A stretch of 64,000 nucleotides of DNA from assembly GCF_000729995.1 (NCBI RefSeq), contig NZ_JNFG01000202.1, positions 62,001-126,000 of the forward strand, read 5' to 3'. The notes below the pieces were generated by a model. That model made no database searches. It saw only the letters and a list, made by a program, of their open reading frames with translations, and was not told the origin of the DNA. The position numbers and the translations under genes are program-made. Positions 54,820-62,360 of the stretch are shown here, in pieces; positions within the stretch are counted from its first letter, which is position 1; each line of letters starts with the position of its first letter. This DNA is from Caballeronia sordidicola. GTDB taxonomy: Bacteria > Pseudomonadota > Gammaproteobacteria > Burkholderiales > Burkholderiaceae.

Positions 54820-54959
54820 GTCGTAGTCCTTCTTGACAGCGGCCTCGAGCACTCGCGCATCGAGCTGAAAGCTCCAGGATCCAGGCGAAACATGACGCAG
54901 TCGCCAGCGCGGTTGGCACAACTTTCGCCTTAACGCTCCGCTCCTGGACCACTCCCCAC

Positions 54960-55736
54960 TCAGCTAATCGTCGCGATCACCGGCGCGTGGTCCGACGGCT
55001 GTTCCCACTTTCTCGGCACTTTGTCCACTTCGCACGCTGTGCATCGTGCGGCGAGTTCTGCCGTGACCAGAATGTGATCGATGCGCATCCCCGCGTTACG
55101 ACGGAACCCGAGCATCCGATAATCCCACCATGTGTAAAGCTTCTCGGGCTGCTCGAACATGCGGAAGGTGTCGGTGAGCCCCAGTTCGATCAACTGCACG
55201 AAATGCGCACGTTCTTCGGGCGAGACGAGGTTCTGGCCTTCCCACGCTTTCGGATCGTGGACGTCGCGATCATCCGGCGCGATGTTGTAGTCCCCGAGCA
55301 GGGCGAGTTGCGGATACGTCTTCATCTCGCCTTCGATCCAGTCCCGCAGCGCTTCGAGCCAGCGCATCTTGTAGGCGAACTTTTCCGTACCTGGCGCCTG
55401 ACCGTTGGGGAAATACGCCGAGATGATCCGCACCCCTTCGATGGTCGCGGCAATCACGCGTTGCTGCGGGTCCTCGAACGCGGGAATGTTGCGTACGATG
55501 GTGGTCTCATTGACCGTCAGCGTGTCGCGTACCAGAATGCCGACGCCGTTATAGGTCTTCTGGCCGGCGAACCAGCTTTTGTAGCCGACGGCCGCGAGTT
55601 CGGCGACGGGGAATTTGTCGTCAGTGAGCTTGAGTTCCTGCAAGCACAGCACGTCGACGCCGCTCGTTGCCAGCCAGTCGATTACATGCTGTTGGCGGAC
55701 CTTGAGGGAGTTGACGTTCCAGGTGGCAATTTTCAT
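54960..55736 (-). CDS. xthA: exodeoxyribonuclease III
   Basis: A 258-residue AP endonuclease / 3'-5' exonuclease of base excision repair. MKIATWNVNSLKVRQQHVID starts the fold, CLQELKL gives the catalytic Glu, GDYNIAPDDRDVHDP the Asp/Asn pair, and PSDHAPVIATIS the final Asp-His. Family length is normal. It converges on ntrC. No strong ribosome site is seen. Confidence 0.96.
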   Translation of the reverse strand: MKIATWNVNSLKVRQQHVIDWLATSGVDVLCLQELKLTDDKFPVAELAAVGYKSWFAGQKTYNGVGILVRDTLTVNETTIVRNIPAFEDPQQRVIAATIEGVRIISAYFPNGQAPGTEKFAYKMRWLEALRDWIEGEMKTYPQLALLGDYNIAPDDRDVHDPKAWEGQNLVSPEERAHFVQLIELGLTDTFRMFEQPEKLYTWWDYRMLGFRRNAGMRIDHILVTAELAARCTACEVDKVPRKWEQPSDHAPVIATIS

Positions 55737-55906
55737 TTGTTTAGTGCGGAGATTGACTCTCGTCAGTGATGAGCTGTAGGCGCGAATCTGTAGGCATGGG
55801 TACTAAGCTGTCTATCGGTCTTTCGACGTTATGGGCCCGATTGATTGAAGCATGGGTGCAGCTACCTGAGCCACAGGCCATAAGCCGTCGCCATTAAGAA
55901 GGGGCG

Positions 55907-56200
55907 TCAGTGATGTACCGGCACGGCGACCAGTTTTACTCCTAACGCAGCAGCCACTTTCTGGATGGTTTCAAAGCGGGGTTTTGCACCTTCGGCCAGC
56001 GATTTGTAAAGGCTTTCGCGTTGCACGCCTGCCTCGGAGGCAACTTTTGACATGCCGCGTGCTTTCACGATATCGGCAAGAGCCGAGAGGAGAATATCGG
56101 AATCGCCGGAGGCAAGCGCCTCGTTCAGATATGCCGCGATAGCCTCTTCGCTATCGAGATAGTCGGATGCTTCGAAAGCCGAAATGTGAGTTGAGTTCAT
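55907..56200 (-). CDS. HigA-like antitoxin
   Basis: A 97-residue DNA-binding antitoxin of the 'addiction module antidote' family. The N-terminus has an acidic segment (DYLDSEEAIAAYLNEALASGD) and then a helix-turn-helix (MSKVASEAGVQRESLYKSLAEG, given here as A-S-E-A-G-V-Q-R-E-S-L-Y). It closes GVKLVAVPVHH. The start at 56200 has AGGA 6 nt before, and overlaps the toxin stop by 4 nt. It should neutralise the toxin and repress the pair. Confidence 0.9.
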   Translation of the reverse strand: MNSTHISAFEASDYLDSEEAIAAYLNEALASGDSDILLSALADIVKARGMSKVASEAGVQRESLYKSLAEGAKPRFETIQKVAAALGVKLVAVPVHH

Positions 56201-56505
56201 TTTCGTTCCTGTCTGATTTGCTGCCACATGGTCTTCGCTCGGGCGATATCGGATACCTGCCTTTGCTTGGTTCCCCCGGCCAACAGCAGATAAACGCTCG
56301 AGCCGTCGCGCACGTAATACACACGATAGCCCGCGCCGGTGTGAATCCGCATTTCCCACACGCTGCCACCGACGTCATGACAATCGCCGAAATTTCCCAA
56401 CGCGGCGCGTTTGATCCGGATCAAGATGGCGGCTCTTGCCAACACATCAGTCACGCCCAACAGCCAGACCGAGAAGTCGCGCGTTTGATTGATTGTGTTC
56501 GTCAT
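56197..56505 (-). CDS. RelE/HigB-like toxin
   Basis: A 102-residue toxin of the phage-derived Gp49-like/HigB group, likely a ribosome-dependent mRNA nuclease. WEMRIHTGAGYRVYYVRDGS and YLLLAGGTKQRQVSDIARAK (landmarks: G-Y-R-V-Y-Y and L-L-A-G-G-T-K) match the family. It lies before its antitoxin, as in HigBA systems, and overlaps it by 4 nt. A palindromic operator lies upstream. Both parts look intact. Confidence 0.9.
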   Translation of the reverse strand: MTNTINQTRDFSVWLLGVTDVLARAAILIRIKRAALGNFGDCHDVGGSVWEMRIHTGAGYRVYYVRDGSSVYLLLAGGTKQRQVSDIARAKTMWQQIRQERK

Positions 56506-56535
56506 GCGTGTGGATCCCAGATAACGTTAAGTGGG

Positions 56536-56581
56536 ATGCCTTGATGAACTGTATCCCATTGGATACGAAAATTCAAGGCAT
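56536..56581 (-). promoter_or_regulatory. nested palindromic operator of the toxin-antitoxin pair
   Basis: An inner palindrome GTATCC-CATT-GGATAC (56551-56566) is bracketed by an outer 9-bp inverted repeat ATGCCTTGA (56536-56544) and TCAAGGCAT (56573-56581). It begins 31 bp upstream of the toxin start and is a natural binding site for the HigA-like repressor. Confidence 0.75.
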
Positions 56582-56802
56582 CATTCGAATGTGATTGTTT
56601 GATCTTGTTCACACGGCAAATCAGCAACGGAGCGACTCGAACGAAGTGCCGCTGGCTATCCATCGTGCGAGTGGAGTTGTTACTGTGACCGGTAGACCGA
56701 ACTTGCTGCAGTCGACCGAATGGCTAACGTGGGCAGCGCTCTGAAAATCGTGCTTCCGGTCCCGCTACAATCATCGAAACACTTGGGCAAAAGGACAACT
56801 CC

Positions 56803-58077
56803 ATGGACCTGATCATTCGACGCGCGGCGCTTGCGGATTCCCGCGATCTGGTGGACATCGGCATTGAAGGCGGGCGTTTCACCGCGATCGAACCGCAGCT
56901 CGCCGCCACCGCGCAGGAGGAAATCGATGCCGCCGGTTCTCTTGTCTCCGCGCCGTTCGTCGATGCGCATTTCCACATGGATGCCACGCTGTCCTACGGT
57001 TTGCCGCGGGTGAACGCGTCGGGGACGCTGCTGGAGGGGATCGCGTTATGGGGTGAGTTGAAGCCCGATTTGACGCAAGAAGCGTTGGTCGATCGGGCTA
57101 TGCAGTATTGCGATTGGGCCGTCGCACGCGGCCTGCTCGCGATTCGCTCGCACGTGGATGTCTGCGATCCGCGTCTGCTCGCGGTGGAGGCGCTGTTGGA
57201 AGTGAAGCGTCGTGTGAAGCCGTATCTGGACTTGCAACTCGTTGCGTTCCCGCAGGACGGCGTTTTGCGCAGCCAGGGCGCCTTCGAGAACCTGAAGCGC
57301 GCGATATCAATGGGCGTCGATGTGGTCGGTGGAATTCCGCATTTCGAACGCACAATGGCCGATGGCGCTGAGTCAGTTCGTCTTCTATGCGAGTTCGCCG
57401 CGCAGAAGGGGTTGCGCGTGGACATGCATTGCGACGAGTCGGACGATCCAATGTCACGTCATATCGAAACCTTGGCGGCGCAGACCCATCGGTTGGGAAT
57501 GCAGGGACGTGTTACGGGTTCGCATCTCACCTCGATGCATTCCATGGACAACTATTACGTGAGCAAGCTGATTCCGTTGATACGCGATTCCGGCGTGGCC
57601 GCGATCGCGAATCCGCTGATCAACATCACGCTCCAGGGTCGCTCCGACACCTATCCCAAGCGCCGAGGCATGACGCGCGTGCCGGAGTTAATCGCTGCAG
57701 GCGTAGACGTAGCGTTCGGCCACGACTGCGTGATGGACCCGTGGTACAGCCTGGGCTCTGGCGACATGCTGGAAGTGGCGCACATGGGTTTGCACGTCGC
57801 GCAGATGACGGGCACTGACGCCATGCGCGCGGCCTTCGATGCAGTGACGACGACGCCGGCGAAGATCCTGGGTATTGAAGGGTACGGAATTGCCGTGGGC
57901 AATAACGCGGATTGCGTGGTGCTGGACGCGCGCGATCCGGTTGAAGCCATCCGATTGCGTGCAGCGCGTACGGCTGTCCTTCGTCGTGGCAAGGTGGTCA
58001 GCCGGGCGCCGGCCATGCGGGCGAAACTCAGCCTGGAAGGGCGGCCCGGGGAAGTGAGTTTCCGGTTGAATCGATAA
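56803..58077 (+). CDS. codA: CodA-family deaminase (cytosine or 5-methylcytosine)
   Basis: A 424-residue amidohydrolase closely similar to E. coli cytosine deaminase. Metal ligands are His56 and His58 (AHFHMD), His209 (DMHCDES, with catalytic Glu212), and Asp308 (FGHDCVMDPW); TGSHLTSMHS holds the next conserved His. Substrate motifs NPLINITLQGR and DTYPKRRGMTR are kept. Residue 309 is Cys where CodA has Asp314. Homologues lacking that Asp are reported to deaminate 5-methylcytosine, so this is a candidate 5-methylcytosine deaminase. No codB permease is adjacent. Confidence 0.9.
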   Translation: MDLIIRRAALADSRDLVDIGIEGGRFTAIEPQLAATAQEEIDAAGSLVSAPFVDAHFHMDATLSYGLPRVNASGTLLEGIALWGELKPDLTQEALVDRAMQYCDWAVARGLLAIRSHVDVCDPRLLAVEALLEVKRRVKPYLDLQLVAFPQDGVLRSQGAFENLKRAISMGVDVVGGIPHFERTMADGAESVRLLCEFAAQKGLRVDMHCDESDDPMSRHIETLAAQTHRLGMQGRVTGSHLTSMHSMDNYYVSKLIPLIRDSGVAAIANPLINITLQGRSDTYPKRRGMTRVPELIAAGVDVAFGHDCVMDPWYSLGSGDMLEVAHMGLHVAQMTGTDAMRAAFDAVTTTPAKILGIEGYGIAVGNNADCVVLDARDPVEAIRLRAARTAVLRRGKVVSRAPAMRAKLSLEGRPGEVSFRLNR

Positions 58078-58103
58078 GACACGAAACCGCAAGAAAGCCG
58101 CAT

Positions 58104-58136
58104 AAAAAAAGCCGTTCCAACTTGCGCTGGAACGGC
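58104..58136 (-). terminator. terminator of prlC
   Basis: GCCGTTCCA (58111-58119) pairs with TGGAACGGC (58128-58136) over an 8-nt loop. Seven A to the left provide the U-run on the minus strand. Confidence 0.85.
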
Positions 58137-58176
58137 CTCCTGCGGTCATACAAGCGGCATTGATGCCGTCACGATC

Positions 58177-60309
58177 TCAATGCGCCGCCTCCGGCGACAT
58201 CCCGTTATGCCGCAGCAGCGCATCGATATTCGGTTCCCGTCCGCGGAATGCCTTGAACGAGTCCATCGCCGGCCGGCTGCCGCCCACTTCAAGAATTTCG
58301 CGACGGTACCGAATGCCCGTTGTCGCATCCAGCACGGACCCGCCGGCAAGCGTCGCGGCTTCCTCGAACGCGGCATACGCATCCGCCGACAACACTTCCG
58401 CCCACTTGTAGCTGTAGTACCCGGCGGCATACCCACCCGAGAAAATGTGGGTGAACGTATTGGTCCATCGGGAAAACGGCGCTTGCGGCACGACGTGGAA
58501 ACGCTCGTTGATCTCACGGGCGAAATCGTTGACGTTCGTCGCGCCGGCCGGACTGTAGTCGCTGTGAAGCTGGATATCGAACATGGAGAGCACGATCTGA
58601 CGTAACGTGCCCAGACCGCTCTGGAAGTTCTTCGCGGCCAGCATCTTGTCGAAGAGTTCGCGCGGCAGCGTGGCGCCCGTATCTACGTGACCGGACATGT
58701 CGGTGAGTACGTCCCACTCCCAGCAGAAGTTCTCCATGAACTGCGACGGCAATTCGACCGCGTCCCATTCCACGCCGTTGATACCCGATACCCCGAGTTC
58801 ATCGACACGCGTCAGCATGTGATGCAGGCCGTGCCCGAATTCGTGGAACAAGGTGATGACTTCGTCGTGCGTAAAACACGCGGGCTTCCCGCCCACGGGC
58901 GCGGAGAAATTGCAGGTCAGATACGCGACGGGCGTCTGCACGCCGCCTTCACGGCGTTTGTGCCGCGAGCGGGCATCGTCCATCCAGGCGCCGCCGCGTT
59001 TGCCTTCGCGTGCATACAGGTCCAGATAGAACTGCGCGACAAGCGAACCGTCCTTGTTTTCGACGCGGAAAAAGCGCACTTCCGGATTCCAGACGGCGGC
59101 TTCATCGCGACGGATGCTCACGCCGAACAGCGTTTCCGTGACCTTGAACAAACCCTTCAGCACAGCCTCTTGCGGGAAATACTGCTTCACTTCGTTTTCC
59201 GAGAACGAATAACGCTGCTGACGCAGGCGTTCGGCAGCGAAGGTCGAGTCCCACGGCTGCAATTCCGGCATCCCGAGTTCGGTCGCGGCGAAGGCACGCA
59301 GTTCCATCCAGTCCTTCTCTCCGTGCGAGCGTGCGCGCACGGCCAGGTCCTCGAGGAATGCGACCACCTGTGCCGGCGATTCCGCCATCTTCGGCGCAAG
59401 CGACACCTCAGCGAAGTTCTGATAGCCGAGCGCGTGAGCTTCTTCGGCACGCAGCTTCAACTGTTCGACCACGTTCGCTGTGTTGTCCCACTCAGCCTTG
59501 CCGTTGCCGTAGTTCGGACCCAATTCAGACGCGCGCGTTACATAGGCGCGATACATCGCTTCACGCAACGGCCGATGTTCGGCGTACTGCATGACCGGGA
59601 AATACGAGGGGAAATGCAGCGTGAACTTCCAGCCGTCGCGGCTTTCTTTCTGCGCGGCTTCGCGCGCCGCTTCGATTACATCTTCCGGCAAGCCCGAAAG
59701 TTCGCTTTCCTTGGTCACGACATACGAAAACGCGTTGGTGGCATCGAGGACGTGATCGGAGAAGGCCTTCGATAACGCCGCTTGTTCTTCCTGAACGCGT
59801 GCAAAACGGGGTTTTTTATCTTCGGGTAACTCGGCGCCCGACAAACGGAAACCGCGCAACTCGTTGCTGAGCATTTTCTTCTGCTCAACAGAAAGCGATG
59901 CGTGTTCTTCGCTCGCCGCAATCGCCTTGTATTTCTCGTAGAGCGCCAGATTTTGCCCGACGCTCGCCGAGAACTCCGTCACGCGCGGCAAATTCTCGGC
60001 GTGGGCGGCACGTAATTCAGGGGTATCGGCGACGGCATTCAGGTGGCCGATCACGCCCCACGCACGCGAGAGCCGCTCGCTGGCGCGTTCCACGCTTTCC
60101 ACGATGTCTTGCCAGGTAGCCGGCGTCTCAGGTGCGCTGGCGTGATCGACGGCGGCTTTTGCATCGGCGAGCAGGACGTCGAGCGCCGGCGTCACGTGTT
60201 CCGGTTTGATATCGCCGAAACGGGGCAGGTCGGAGAAGTCGAGCAGGGGGTTGCCTGGGGCCTGGATCTGAGCTTGATTCGCGGTATTCGATGATGTCGA
60301 ATTGGACAT
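58177..60309 (-). CDS. prlC: oligopeptidase A (M3 family)
   Basis: A 710-residue cytoplasmic zinc metallopeptidase that degrades short peptides, including cleaved signal peptides. The zinc motif HEFGH is at residues 489-493 in LFHEFGHGLHHML. Flanking NGVEWDAVELPSQFMENFCW and the C-terminal GGYAAGYYSYKWAEVLSADA are typical of the family. GGGAGAG precedes the ATG at 60309; a longer frame to 60369 is not supported. Length is close to E. coli PrlC. Confidence 0.95.
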   Translation of the reverse strand: MSNSTSSNTANQAQIQAPGNPLLDFSDLPRFGDIKPEHVTPALDVLLADAKAAVDHASAPETPATWQDIVESVERASERLSRAWGVIGHLNAVADTPELRAAHAENLPRVTEFSASVGQNLALYEKYKAIAASEEHASLSVEQKKMLSNELRGFRLSGAELPEDKKPRFARVQEEQAALSKAFSDHVLDATNAFSYVVTKESELSGLPEDVIEAAREAAQKESRDGWKFTLHFPSYFPVMQYAEHRPLREAMYRAYVTRASELGPNYGNGKAEWDNTANVVEQLKLRAEEAHALGYQNFAEVSLAPKMAESPAQVVAFLEDLAVRARSHGEKDWMELRAFAATELGMPELQPWDSTFAAERLRQQRYSFSENEVKQYFPQEAVLKGLFKVTETLFGVSIRRDEAAVWNPEVRFFRVENKDGSLVAQFYLDLYAREGKRGGAWMDDARSRHKRREGGVQTPVAYLTCNFSAPVGGKPACFTHDEVITLFHEFGHGLHHMLTRVDELGVSGINGVEWDAVELPSQFMENFCWEWDVLTDMSGHVDTGATLPRELFDKMLAAKNFQSGLGTLRQIVLSMFDIQLHSDYSPAGATNVNDFAREINERFHVVPQAPFSRWTNTFTHIFSGGYAAGYYSYKWAEVLSADAYAAFEEAATLAGGSVLDATTGIRYRREILEVGGSRPAMDSFKAFRGREPNIDALLRHNGMSPEAAH

Positions 60310-60552
60310 GACTCTCCCGGTCTCGGATAAAAATGGATGCAATGACGAATGTGACGCCGCGCCTGACACAGCGCGCGATGTCGACGGTTGGGCTATTCAC
60401 TATAGTGGGGACGCCTCTGCCGATTCTCAAATCGATTCTGGCTAAGGCCGTGATTTACCCGATCGGCATGCCGACTGAGTCTTAGCGGAACAATCCGGCA
60501 GCCGGTGCGCCCATCATGCATGTAAGCGTTGAAGGGCTTTGGCCCCAATGCT

Positions 60553-61416
60553 TTAATCCCGGTCCTGCTGCATCGCGCGTTCGGCCGCTTCGATGGTATT
60601 CACCAGCAGCATGGTGATGGTCATCGGCCCGACGCCGCCCGGCACCGGTGTGATGAAACCGGCCACGTCCTTCACGCCCGCAAAATCCACATCGCCACAG
60701 AGTTTGCCATTTTCGTCGCGATTCATGCCGACATCGATCACCGTTGCGCCCGGTTTGACCATGTCGGCGGTCAAGATATTGCGCCGACCGGTTGCCGCGA
60801 CGACCACATCCGCGTTGCGCGTCAGCGCGGCGAGATCACGCGTTTTGCTGTGCGTGATGGTGACTGTCGCGCCGGCCTGGAGCAGCAGCATGGCCATAGG
60901 CTTGCCGACGATGTTCGAGCGTCCGATCACGACTGCGTTCGCGCCTTCCAGCGGGATGTTATGCGCTTCGAACATCTTCATGACGCCGTAGGGCGTGCAC
61001 GGGCGAAACAGCGGTTTGCCGGTCATCAGCGCGCCGGCGTTTTCGACGTTGAAACCATCGACGTCCTTCGCCGGAGCAATGGCTTCGATAACCTTGTGAC
61101 TATCGATATGTTTCGGCAACGGGAGTTGCACCAAAATGCCGTGCACGTTCGGATCGTTGTTCAGGTCGTCGAGCCGGGTCAGCAATTCGCTTTCGGTGAG
61201 CGTGGAAGGAAAACGGTCGAACACGGAATGCAAGCCATTGTCCTGGCAGGCTTTTACCTTGTTGCGGACGTAAACTTCGCTGGCCGGATTTTCGCCGACG
61301 AGAATGACTGCCAGGCCGGGTTGCTGGCCACGGGCGGTCAGGGCGGCGGCGCGTACGGCGACATCGGCGCGAAGGGTCTTGGAGAGGGCGTTGCCGTCGA
61401 TGATTTGGGCAGTCAT
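60553..61416 (-). CDS. folD: bifunctional methylenetetrahydrofolate dehydrogenase/cyclohydrolase
   Basis: A 287-residue one-carbon enzyme interconverting 5,10-methylene- and 10-formyl-THF with NADP. Conserved ASEVYVRNKVKAC carries the catalytic Tyr and Lys. HGILVQLPLP, PAKDVDGFN and RPCTPYGVM follow, then the Rossmann part VVIGRSNIVGKPMA and the end TPVPGGVGPMTITML. It is about 240 bp upstream of prlC on the same strand. Length and order of motifs are standard. Confidence 0.97.
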   Translation of the reverse strand: MTAQIIDGNALSKTLRADVAVRAAALTARGQQPGLAVILVGENPASEVYVRNKVKACQDNGLHSVFDRFPSTLTESELLTRLDDLNNDPNVHGILVQLPLPKHIDSHKVIEAIAPAKDVDGFNVENAGALMTGKPLFRPCTPYGVMKMFEAHNIPLEGANAVVIGRSNIVGKPMAMLLLQAGATVTITHSKTRDLAALTRNADVVVAATGRRNILTADMVKPGATVIDVGMNRDENGKLCGDVDFAGVKDVAGFITPVPGGVGPMTITMLLVNTIEAAERAMQQDRD

Positions 61417-61662
61417 AGGAGGTCATGGCGGAGGGCAAATCCGCTGCTTTTCTGAAGGGCGCAGGGTCGCAAGGAGCCTGTTGCGCCAGTGCGGCGCGGC
61501 GTTGCGGTCGGTCTTTGATTATACCGGACGGGGGTTTGTGCTGACGCCCGAGAGCGGCGCGACGGCCGGTTCGGGTTGGCTGCGGGTTAGCTGTATTAGT
61601 TGACGCTTTTTCGTCGTTGACCGGGACGGGCGGTTTAGCGCCGGCCGAGCAAGAACTGCTTC

Positions 61663-61690
61663 CGCCGAGGAGAAAGAATGCCCCTCGGCG
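61663..61690. other. 8-bp hairpin after the FixJ-like gene
   Basis: CGCCGAGG (61663-61670) pairs with CCTCGGCG (61683-61690) over a 12-nt loop. It lies just downstream of the minus-strand regulator. Without a T-run it is a weak terminator candidate. Confidence 0.45.
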
Positions 61691-61712
61691 TACCAGACAG
61701 AACAGCTAATTC

Positions 61713-62360
61713 CTATTGAGCTTGCTGCACTTGCGGCTTGTTGGAAAGCGCCAGCCTGAGCAAATCCGCAACCGTATTCACGGAAAGCTTTTCCATGATG
61801 TTCGCGCGATGCGCTTCAACCGTCTTGATGCTGATGCCAAGGTCATCGGCAATCTGCTTGTTCAAACGCCCGGCAATGATCCGCTCCAGCACCTGATGCT
61901 CCCGCGCCGTCAGCTTGCCCAGCCGCTCGGCCGCGGCGCGCTGCTGCTGCACGCTCGAACTCTCGGTGCGCGCCTTATCCAGCATGCGTTCAACAAGCTT
62001 CCGCAGCTCGGCTTCATCGAACGGCTTTTCGATGAAATCCATCGCGCCCTTCTTCATGGTCGAAACAGCCATCGGCACGTCGCCGTGACCCGTCACGAAA
62101 ATAATCGGCAGCAGCGAATTTTCCGCGATCAGCCGTTCCTGCAATTCGAGGCCGCTCATGCCTGACATCCGTACGTCCAGGATCAGGCACGAGATCGCGC
62201 CTGAATGGGCGATCGGGAGGTAGGCATCGAGGTACGCTTCAGCGCTCGCAAAGCACGAGACGCGGTAGCCATTGGCTTCAAGCAGCCAGCGCAAGGAATC
62301 ACGAACGGCCTCGTCGTCATCGACGACAAACACCGTTTCCTGAGTGGTGACTGTGCTCAT
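61713..62360 (-). CDS. FixJ/TtrR-type response regulator
   Basis: A 215-residue regulator. The receiver (1-125) has VFVVDDDEAVRDSLRWLLE, phospho-acceptor Asp in LILDVRMSGMSGLELQ, FVTGHGDVP, and FIEKPFDEAEL. The LuxR helix-turn-helix (about 145-205) has LTAREHQVLERII and ISIKTVEAHRANIMEKL. GGGAG lies close to the ATG, which overlaps the kinase stop by 4 nt (ATGA), so the two are cotranscribed. Targets are unknown; the family ranges over oxygen, tetrathionate and dicarboxylate sensing. Confidence 0.93.
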   Translation of the reverse strand: MSTVTTQETVFVVDDDEAVRDSLRWLLEANGYRVSCFASAEAYLDAYLPIAHSGAISCLILDVRMSGMSGLELQERLIAENSLLPIIFVTGHGDVPMAVSTMKKGAMDFIEKPFDEAELRKLVERMLDKARTESSSVQQQRAAAERLGKLTAREHQVLERIIAGRLNKQIADDLGISIKTVEAHRANIMEKLSVNTVADLLRLALSNKPQVQQAQ

